DNA of 19,398 bases, taken from contig JABVXV010000638.1 in the NCBI GenBank assembly GCA_013365325.1, positions 1-19,398 of the forward strand, read 5' to 3'. Each line of letters begins with the position of its first letter. Within the stretch, counting starts at the first letter, position 1. The position numbers and the translations under genes are program-made. The stretch is from Dipetalonema caudispina. Its lineage: Eukaryota; Nematoda; Chromadorea; Rhabditida; Onchocercidae. Below the pieces are notes generated by a model that was not told where the DNA came from, did not search any database, and worked only from the letters and a program-made list of their open reading frames with translations. This document shows positions 10,363-19,398 of the stretch, piece by piece.

Positions 10363-11162
10363 AAAATTTCCCAAAAATTTACTTCATTCATAAATATCTA
10401 TTTTACCATAGTGTATCTTATAATCTATGATTAAATTACTAGTACGAAGAAACACGAACAGTTTTCCAGGAATGCTTTCCAGTCGGATACGAAATCTATA
10501 TCTATCACTTCCTTAGCTAATCTGTTCCAGCTTTTTTAATTCTTGTCTTAAATCGTGCAGATTGTATCATTCAAAACTATTTTCTACCCTTTCTTTTTTT
10601 AAATCACAAACAATGAACCAACAAACATATCATATAGGCAGAAACTGCAGTCATGAAGATACACGTTCTACAATGCTATTTCCAAAGTATAATAATTTAT
10701 TCGGAACGAAATGAGAGAAGTAAATTTCAGTGATTTACAAAGAAAAAAGAGATGACAATGATGTTCGACTTCATCCGAAAGAGGCTTTACTCATAAGAAT
10801 CAGCTATTGCATTTTCGATCATATTAGTTGTGAAGACATCATACTTTTTACCAATCGCTTCCTCGTTTTATCACACGAGAAAACTTCTTAAACCCGTAAA
10901 TAATCAGACATTACAAAAAATTATAAACAATGAAAAGAGCCTATATGATAATATTAGGATAATATATGATAATATTAGGACGAAAAACCCTAAAACTTTA
11001 ATTTGCTTGAAGAGCTACACAGAAGCAAAAGTAAGAAATTGGAGAATGGTAATCAATTTCTGCTTGGTCACTGCTTTATTATTAGTACTTTGAAGGACTG
11101 CTATCAAAACTAAACGAACAATCACCGAAAACTTGATGGAATAAAAAATTTCCAATCTAACA
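10363..11162. other. Gap between PHETA and ARPC3 genes
   Basis: About 0.8 kb separates the PHETA-like stop from the ARPC3 leader. It contains a 21-base tandem repeat (10942-10983) and a plus-strand open frame (10830-11093) that I regard as unproven. I found no exon carrying the motif expected downstream of a sesquipedalian PH domain. Confidence 0.5.
10942..10983 (+). repeat. Two-copy 21-base tandem repeat
   Basis: The core TATGATAATATTAGGA occurs twice at 21-base spacing. The second copy differs in the last bases (CG for TA). In the plus-strand frame the unit is seven codons and reads YDNIR twice. Confidence 0.75.
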
Positions 11163-12335
11163 TTAATTTTTCTTTTCACTGTCATTTATCTGCTCCAAAA
11201 ATGACTGCTTTGTAATGGTAATATATTCCAATGAAGCAACCGTCAACGATGAAATCCATCGTTCTAAAGCCTTAAAACTGTCGGCAGCAAATGTAAACTT
11301 CCTTCCAGTCCTGAAAAAATTATTCCTACCAAAGCTTCTCTTATTTTTGTTTAAATTTTAATTGAGCTTTAAACAAACATAACAAATCCGCTACCAATGT
11401 TGACTGTCATCAAAGACAGAATGGTGAAAAGTCAGGGAGAGAGAGTGAAAAGATTTTAATTGTATTATTTTTGATTTAAGCGTCTCTGAAGCATTCGGAA
11501 GTAAATTCCATAGTAGTGAAAAGTTCAATGCATAAGAACAAGTTAAGCACCATGCAAAACAAATTTAAGATGACTTTGAAAATTGAAGATAGTCACCTAC
11601 GTTTTTAAAACGACTTGAAAGGAATAAGACCGCTTTGTTGCATTATCATCACACAATTCCATATAACAATCCTCCAAAATCAGAATTATACATGGTGCTT
11701 CAATTCCGACACTTTCCAGTTGATTGAATAAAAACAATAAATTAGCTTTTAATATACCATGCAATGATCGCCAACGTCCATCCTACAATCCATAAGTGTG
11801 AACAACGATTAACAACTATATGTTAAACTTCAGCAATAACAAAGGTCTTCAAAGTACTTCATTTCTCTCATTGAACTCTTATTTCAGTAATCATTTAATT
11901 AGCAATATTACAACCTACATATGCAAATTAGATTGTGGATGCATTTTTAAATTAAATGATGTGTGAATCGTTGCAAACAAATTGACAAACTTTATATATT
12001 TTCATAGCAATATTTATAAATGTAATTTTCACACTAATTTGAATTTTGAAGTTTATTAGGTAAAAAGATAAAGATATATATATATATATATTCAGATGAT
12101 TCCAGTTAAAACACTTGCCGCTTTCTGTTACATAATAAAATCTGTCAGCGATCATTTATGGATAATATGAAATATCTACGTTAAAATGATATCCAATCAT
12201 TTCACTAATACTAGACATCAATCCTATCTTAATAACAATAAAACCAACCTGTAACAGAAAAAGAGTACCGGAAAGTTTCGCTTCATATGAATCATCCGTG
12301 CACAATTGTGCCAAAGCTCGTCCATTCACTAGCAT
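11163..12335 (-). CDS. Small PH-domain protein, sesquipedalian/PHETA-like
   Basis: Spliced minus-strand exons are 12249-12335 (ATG at 12335), 11601-11782 and 11163-11310 (TAA at 11165-11163). They give 138 residues with clean phases. Nearly the whole protein is one pleckstrin homology domain. SGTLFLLQ (about 22-29) forms the first strand, DGRWRSLHGILKANLLFLF the second and third, and CIILILEDCYMEL the middle strands with the ILE-CxxEL signature of sesquipedalians. TTGRKFTFAADSFKALERWISSL carries the closing helix with its invariant Trp. The region before the PH domain (NGRALAQLCTDD) also matches the short N-terminus of that family. Mammalian sesquipedalians work on endosomes in recycling and in traffic to the Golgi, and bind the phosphatase OCRL through an F&H motif after the PH domain. 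This protein stops soon after the PH domain (EQINDSEKKN) and lacks that motif. Family assignment is inference from fold and signature spacing; a generic PH protein is the alternative. Confidence 0.8.
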
Positions 12336-12343
12336 TCAGTTTA

Positions 12344-12346
12344 CCT
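12344..12346 (-). promoter_or_regulatory. Candidate trans-splice acceptor of the PHETA-like gene
   Basis: The minus strand shows AGTTTCAG ending at 12345, nine bases before the ATG at 12335. TTTCAG is the nematode acceptor consensus. With such a short leader, spliced-leader addition is the simplest reading. Confidence 0.6.
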
Positions 12347-14335
12347 GAAACTAATTATGAACTAAATATACAATGATAAATACTATGATTAGTATATACA
12401 ATACTTGTATTGGATATATTAATCATTTAATCATAATGTCACATTTTCGCATAATTTCATAATTTTCACACGATCTACTGACCAAATAACAAATAGATAA
12501 CATCCAATAATTCGTTCTTCTCTCCTCAAAAGAAAAAAGAATTAGAATTTTAAAAACTTTATAATTCTATCATAAAATTCATAATTTTACTGCTAGTTGA
12601 TAGCTTCAATATGGTTTTATTAATTTCACTATACTTTTAAAATATTATAACAATTTCATCGTGACAATAAGAGAGATTATCCATCTAAGAAGAAGAAGAA
12701 AAAGAAGTAAAGTAATAACTGCATTGGTATAAATTATTGAATTTATTGAACCCATGATAATATACTGGAATACATCCCGCGGGAAAATTCACAGAAAGAA
12801 ATACCACCAAGTAACGAACACTATAAATCTCTTAAAGAATTTAACCGAAGGAGGAATTCTGTTGTAGGAATTTTTCCAATTATTGCAACTTAATAGCAGT
12901 AGATATATGAAGAATGGAGATGGGAAGGGTTAGGATTTTCAGTTCAACAAATTTGGGGCTCAAATTCTTGACCTTAAATGACCTCGAGATAGTACGATGC
13001 AGAAGTTGATAATTGATATAATTTTAGAAACGATTCATTGAAAAAATTAAAATTTTCAGTTCAATGAATTTGGAGTTCAAATTCTTGACCTTAAATGATC
13101 TCAATATTAACCTTAAATTTTATAGTACTATGCAGGAGTTGATAATTGATATAATTTTAGAAACGATTCATTGAAAAAATTAGAATTTTCAGTTCAATGA
13201 ATTTGGAGTTCAAATTCTTGACCTTAAATGACCGCAAAATAGTACTATGCAGGAGTTGATAATTGATATAATTTTAGAAAGAATTCATTAAAAAAAAAAA
13301 TTGCCTTTTAAGTGTTGAGAAATGAAATACAATTAGGTTGAAATAAATGAGAGAAGCTACTATTCAAATAGCTTATTGATTTCCTCAATAAAAACATTAT
13401 GTATTGATCATTGATGTATAGAATATAAATATATACGTAGAGAAATTAAGCTTTAAATGTTAATGATTAGCTTGTACGTTTATATGCATGGATATCCAAT
13501 CATATTTGATCATATGTGGAAATAAAGGAAAGAGTATTGAGTATTTATTAGATAATCAATTAACATATTAAACATATCAAATTACAAAAAGAAAAACTAC
13601 AAGCATTTATACATATGAATAGACTATCGATGATATAATATCATTATAAAATATTGTATAAAAAGTTTTAAAAAATATCTTTTCCAAAATATCGAAATTG
13701 AAAAAATTTCCATATAATCTATGTATATTTATGTGTAAGTTTATGTATACAAAATTTTATACGAATAACATGTAATATAATATATACCAATGAAAAAGAT
13801 TACATATTTCAAAAAGATTTATCACAATTACGCTTCCATTATCAAATTTCGATACGAATAACCACATAAGATTCTTAATTATAACCTTAGGAATTTCAGA
13901 TATCAAATTTAGTCCAGAAAAAAATGTACATACTGAGGAAATAAATGAATAAAAGCTTGTTGGGAATAAGTTGTAAGCTTATTAAAAATCGATGTTCAAA
14001 AATAAGCATATCCAATTATGAGATATATTATAATAGACATTAAATTAACTACTGATTATCGAGTAAGCTTTTAACTGCTAACTTTTCACAGTTAATTTTG
14101 GGCTTTTTAAAAGTTTAGCATAAAAATATACTTTTAATGCTAATTCCCTAATGAATTTATTATCATGAAGATTTACCTGTTAGATTACATTATTCATTAT
14201 AATATAATGATATACACGTGGACTACGTAATTATCACGCAGTTCATTATTGATATGGTTGTATCATGGATGATCATTATTCGATGATTGCATTTCACGCA
14301 CCGTTAAATCTATTTCAATTAACAATTTTTCCACT
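12347..14335. other. Intergenic region between K2P channel and PHETA-like gene
   Basis: This 2 kb AT-rich stretch presumably holds the 3' untranslated region of the channel gene and the promoter of the PHETA-led cluster. It contains a polypurine GAA-rich tract (about 12687-12709) and the three-copy tandem repeat at 12935-13300. I see no coding region. Confidence 0.6.
12935..13300. repeat. Three-copy tandem repeat, about 117-133 bases per unit
   Basis: Units begin with ATTTTCAGTTCAA at 12935, 13052 and 13185. Each continues through TCAAATTCTTGACCTTAAAT and GTTGATAATTGATATAATT. Copy 2 is 16 bases longer because of an internal partial duplication around ACCTTAAAT. Copies 2 and 3 are most alike; copy 1 has more substitutions. 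The array lies outside any gene. It is a minisatellite or fragment of a larger repeat family. Confidence 0.93.
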
Positions 14336-17300
14336 TCATAGATCGCTCCATGTTCGAATACGTCTGACGCGTTGCATCTTTGGATCACACGTTAATGCTC
14401 GGCGTATTAATTTCTTTCGAATTGTATGATTCAAATCTGTAAATAGTGAAGCTATTTGTTAATTTTCACGAATATAAAGTTTAAATTTCAATTATCTACC
14501 AAAAAAGACAAATATTATAAGAAATATTAATCAATTTTTTTAATTCCATGAGTTATGATTTATTGTTATTCAAATATTTATTAAATATTACAAACCATTT
14601 GTTGTATCGATTTCCTGTAACATTCTCATACCATATCTTATTTGCATATTTTCCTATGAATAAAATTTAGATTCATGATTAATTTTGAAAAAAAAATACT
14701 TCAATATCATGAGTCATAATTTGTTAACGATGATCAACAAAATATATGGACTTGATACGGAAAATGAAAATGATTAGGGCTTCATTAACTTTGCCACTGC
14801 ATGATTAATTTCAAAAAAAAAAAAAAAAAAATTACAAACTGAATTAAGTAGTAGCTGTTTTTAAACTACAGTAGTGCTTTAAATGGCACTGCTTACAAAT
14901 TAATCTATTCGTACGGTAAATATTAATATGAAAGTAAACAATTTCTAACTTTTCTACCATAAATATATTTATTTATAGTACAGAAATTATATACCATACA
15001 TTGTAATTATCATTAGAACAATCAGATGAAAAAATTCCCAAAGCAGCCTCATGTACTTTCATATTAAGATTATTATTTGATTGATGAACATCTATCGTTG
15101 ATTGCAAAATTTCATCACGAAATGCGGTATTATTATCAAAAATTGATAATGTGATAGTTAATAACTGAAATTTGCATGAATTCAAAGCATATGATAGAAA
15201 ATTGCATTAACTATAGTGAATAAATGACAATTACGAATTGATTAATTTCAATACTTTTTAAAGATTCATTACTTATATTACTATTTTTGATAGTGCATAA
15301 TTAGTAGCAATAGTGAGCAAAATATTTTTTAAACTGAATTAATCCGATTATTAGCTGAAACAATAAGAATAAAACTTAAATTCACTGTCTTCTTAACAAA
15401 TAATTATAATGTTAGCTAAAACAAAAGAAAAAATTAGCAAAAATTTCCTGGAAACCTCAATATTTGATGTTAACCATTGGAATACCATATGTTCATGTGA
15501 TCGTTGCAATAATCGGTCAAAAAATAATTCCAAATTAATTACTGCATTATTTAAACAATGTTCTAATTGTTTAGATCCATTACTGTTAACAATTGATAGA
15601 AGTGTTAAACCAATAGGAAATATAAAAGCGATCATTGGATTATGTTGAAGATTTAAAGGCATTACATCACCCAATCCAATTGTTGCCATTGTCATAAAAC
15701 TAATACATCCGAAAGCATCAAATTTTTTACATGATCACAGATTAACCAAAATTGAGAAGCAAAATTCCCAATAAACAATCAAAAATTTAAAAATGAAATT
15801 CAAAAAACTAATTAAAAATTAAAAAATTCATTCTAATGTTGTTTTATTCATTTAGCAGGTATCATTATCAACATTGCTAATTTGAAATTTGAAATGTTAT
15901 AAACTGACAAGTACTTTTATAAATCACTTTTATATGCATATAATTGTTGCGTTTTTAAACATTATAAAAAGCACAAATCAAATTTCAACTTGAATTTACT
16001 TCCAAAATTCTTCAGTAATAACACATAAAACTGTGTAGGGCTCTTTAAAGAAGTAAGAGTGCTATTTCATTTACATAAGATTAATAAAGCATTTTAAATA
16101 ATAGAATTTAAGGTCATTCATTAGTAAATTAATTGTTAGAAAACTGTTGCAAAAAAATTGAACAGGAGGAAAGTAAGGAAGGCTGGGGAAAAAAGTATTT
16201 GAAATTCGAAAAGTAATAATATAATATGTCTTGGAGGAAGCAAAAAAAAGGAAAGAAAGAAATTATTTAAAATGAAATTTGCATAGAATAAATGAGAACA
16301 AACCAAAAATAAAATGCATCACCAAATGTCATCCCAAATGTTATGTTACGATTTTGATCAAAGATAAACACAATTATCGTACAAATTACCAAATAAATTG
16401 CGGTAATCGGAATAAATAACTTCATTGGAAATTCAACATCCTCAAAATATTGAATCATTTCGGATAAAAATATTATTTATTGTAAAAAGAAGAAATATCC
16501 AATTTCAATAAATTTATTAAAGTTAAATCAAAAAATTGTATTTTGTAAGTTAATACTCCTTCTACAAATTAGATACTTCATTAATTCATATTATTTGAAT
16601 AACACGATTTCTAGCAGATTGTGCCTATTCTGAAACAGTTTATTCATAGTTTACAACCATTTTAAATCAATTACATTCCCAAAATTTTTTTATCGAAAAA
16701 GGAAAACATGAAAAAAAGAATAAAATAATTGGTTTATAGAAGTTTATTTTATTACAATGTTTTCAGTGAAGGAATTTTGAGAAACAAATTGATTTTTATG
16801 TTAAATTTTATCTTAAATTTATCAACTTGCCAATCCTCACACATAATTTGCGCAATACATAAAATAAGTCATACATTTTACCACTAGATAGATTAAATAC
16901 GAATTGACTCACTTTGTATTCGACATCGTTATTCTCAATTTCAGATATCTTGCGATTTCGTATTTTCCTAAATTATTTGAAAAGTTCCACAAAATTTATA
17001 ATCCTTGAGATGGTTACTATTATAGGAGAAACTCGTGAAAGTTTAATATTTTAATGAAAAAATGCTTCGGAATTTTGAAATTGTTAAAACTGAATATTAT
17101 TACAAAATTAGTAAAATTACATCATCATGTCATCATTTTTTTGTTTGATTATTATTTGCCTTTTCTGTAGTTAATTTATTCAACCAACTAATCGCTTAAT
17201 TTTGTCTACCAGTTCATTTATTCAGCTAATTACTTAAATTTATTTGGTCATTAAAGTCGAATCAATTAGTAATCGATTATACATACATATATATAAACAC

Positions 17301-19061
17301 TTAATACTAAATATAATCCGAATTATTTGTTTGATGATAGCGCATAGAAATGTCGAAATATTTTCATCCTTCTTGATATCGATGATGACTATTTGTAAAT
17401 GCAAATATCAACGCATTTTTCTTTCTTTAACGATAACATATTACTAGTAAATAATAAAGATAAGCTTTTTTCAGAAACTATCATTTAATCATAAAACTTC
17501 AAAACTTGTGTTAAACTGATTTGATTTCATTGTTTAGTTAATAATTCCATTATCATTAACATATTCATTGCATAATTATCACTAACGCATATAATTTTTA
17601 TCAGCGGTTCAAATTTGTCAATGCTTGTCTATTGTTTTTTTGCTCTGGTATTAATATGGTTCTGTATAGCCGTGGCTAAATTTTTCTTCCATTTTACAGA
17701 AATATCTATCGATACTTTTTTCTTATACAATTTCAACTTTCATTTAAACAGTATTTGCTAAAAATTTTGAGATTCTTCAATTGGAATTTCGCATTATAAC
17801 TTACAGCAACAATAATTATCAATTATCTTTATATGGGAAAATATTTGTGTAATGTTGGCATAAATAAGATTTAAAAACAATTTCCATATAAGATAAAGGC
17901 TGAAGAAAAAAAAAAAGAAGGAATTTGAACAAACCAGAAGTACCGGCGACACGCCCTGTGTACTGTAGTTAAGCATCGTAATAAAATATTGCCAGTATTA
18001 TGTAATGTAGCTAACATTAATGGTATTCCAATAATCGAATATACTACTGTTAGCTACAATAAGTTCTATCATTTTGATACATTGTAAAGAAGACACTGTT
18101 AAATAATCATAAAACAAATTAGACATTATACACCAGAAACTGTGAATATATTGCTACTATTGTACCATCATTCAATGTCTTTACTGTATATAATACCGTA
18201 GTAATACTGAATTAACATTAGTACTGTACTGCTCATTAACTCTCACAATTATACTATCTCCACTTGATCAAGCGAATGACATCAGTGTATTAACAATAGA
18301 AACACGGTACAGTAGCAAGATCAGGAATTATTACTGAAGTGCTCATATATAATATCTTTATATAATATCACTGGTACTGTACTATTCAATCACATTCTCT
18401 TCTATACTATTACTATTTGATGATACAAGTGAAATCAATAACTTCATCAGAAATGGAACGATTAGATTTAAATATTACTAAGTGACATACGTCCTATTAC
18501 TGATGATTAATTACTAGTGTAAAACCGTGTCTAATATTTACGCTTATAATAACACAATAAAATTGATATTATTTGACTAACTATATAGATTGTCAACAAA
18601 AGAACAAATGATACTGTATTGATTGGATAATTCTGAGGAAAAAAATACATGTTTGAATTTTTAAAATTATCTTACAACTTTGCCAGTTGTTGTACGACAT
18701 GCAATTGTTCCATAACCAATAGTTGTAAAAAGTGTTATCGCTGCAATGATCAATGAGAAAAATAACAGATAAAAAATTAAACAAAAAACAAAAAATTTTG
18801 AGGAAAAAACAAGTGAAAATAGAAAGAAGAAAAAAAAAAACAAAAGAATAAACTAATTATTGATAAGATAGATGTCTTGTATTCATTTTCTTCAGTGGTA
18901 ATTATCAATGAGAAATGATATTATAAAAGTGCAGATTCATACCGTAAAAGACAGCGCTACTAAAAGTCCATGTAAATTTACCACTTTTCATTTCATTATA
19001 TTTGTATAAAACACTTTGCTTATACTTTTCTTCTGTTTCGAGCATTTGTTGATAAAAGTTT
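14336..19061 (-). CDS. Two-pore-domain potassium channel, TWK/K2P family (5' partial)
   Basis: Minus-strand exons are 18943-19061, 18676-18740, 17935-18053, 16913-16967, 16304-16440, 15486-15699, 15000-15164, 14596-14653 and 14336-14436 (TGA at 14338-14336). They encode about 343 residues, and all phases close. The order is the tail of the first extracellular loop, pore helix and filter 1 (AITLFTTIGYGTI), and TM2 (VVYSIIGIPLMLATL). A basic linker ending EYKDVEFPMK follows, then TM3, pore 2 (DAFYFCFMTMATIGLGDVMP), TM4 and a 120-residue cytosolic tail. GYG plus GLG filters are typical of K2P leak channels, which set the resting membrane potential. TM1 and the start codon are missing, so at least one exon lies to the right of the window. 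The tail ends RTWSDL. Three introns use a GTTTGT donor (after exons at 17935, 16304 and 14596). I cannot say which of the many nematode TWK genes this matches. Confidence 0.93.
16968..17934 (-). other. Large K2P intron without visible features
   Basis: This 967-base intron lies between the TM2 exon and the linker exon. It is AT-rich, and the small open frames on either strand look like chance. Because the flanking exons join in frame to a typical K2P TM2-TM3 linker, no extra exon is needed. Confidence 0.6.
18054..18675 (-). other. K2P intron enriched in TACTGTA-type motifs
   Basis: This intron separates the first pore exon from TM2. GTACTGTACT occurs exactly at 18221 and 18374, and related forms (GGTACAGTA at 18306, TTACTGTATA at 18181) lie between or nearby. 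No exon was seen. Confidence 0.5.
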
Positions 19062-19097
19062 CTGTAATGAACAGTAATAATAATCAAAATTTCAAAA

Positions 19098-19398
<301 letters not shown>

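Noticed and set aside
11952..12155. Minus-strand open frame of 67 codons in the PHETA-like intron
   Set aside because: It is low-complexity, Ile- and Tyr-rich, crosses an AT dinucleotide repeat, and the flanking exons already join in phase.
15409..15648. Plus-strand open frame of 79 codons
   Set aside because: It is antisense to the channel exon 15486-15699, whose product (TIGLGD filter) is unmistakable.
17244..17447. Plus-strand open frame of 67 codons in a channel intron
   Set aside because: Its composition is that of translated AT-rich intron; there is no recognisable domain or splice context.

Overview
The window looks like nuclear DNA from an animal, most probably a nematode and perhaps a filarial-type worm. 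It is very AT-rich, its genes are split into short exons with GT-AG introns, and two genes have a splice acceptor just upstream of the start codon, as expected for spliced-leader trans-splicing. The recognisable proteins are a two-pore potassium channel of the nematode TWK type, an Arp2/3 subunit, a sesquipedalian-type PH protein and an acyl-CoA-binding protein. There are no bacterial-style operons, rRNA, tRNA or CRISPR arrays. The species call is inference; the gene identities rest on spliced translations read by eye, whose phases close at every junction.

Layout. Bases 1-120 are an ATT microsatellite. From 258 to 4361 on the plus strand lies the 3' part of an unrecognised gene for a single-pass membrane protein (five exons). 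It converges on four minus-strand genes. Read in their own direction from right to left these are: a K2P channel (19061 to 14336, nine exons, 5' end outside the window); a small PH-domain protein related to sesquipedalian/PHETA (12335 to 11163, three exons); ARPC3 (arx-5 in C. elegans; 10318 to 8304, six exons, complete); and an ACBP-domain protein (7943 to 5028, five exons). The last 300 bases are AAT-type microsatellite, so the window begins and ends in mirrored trinucleotide repeats.

Shared biology. PHETA, ARPC3 and ACBP lie head-to-tail, with gaps of about 0.8 kb and 0.36 kb, and two of the three have a candidate trans-splice acceptor. They may form a nematode operon joining endosomal trafficking, actin branching and acyl-CoA handling. 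The K2P gene lies about 2 kb upstream of them, behind a three-copy tandem repeat, and probably has its own promoter.

The most unusual non-coding signal is a near-perfect 40-bp-stem hairpin in the third intron-side of the left gene (2106-2197). All its wobble positions are G-U when read on the plus strand, which is the sense strand of the host gene. Other signals are an exact octapeptide shared by the left gene and an antisense reading frame at about 11 kb, a C-terminal PDZ-like/14-3-3-like end on the channel, and a PH protein that stops where its relatives carry a lipid-phosphatase-binding motif.
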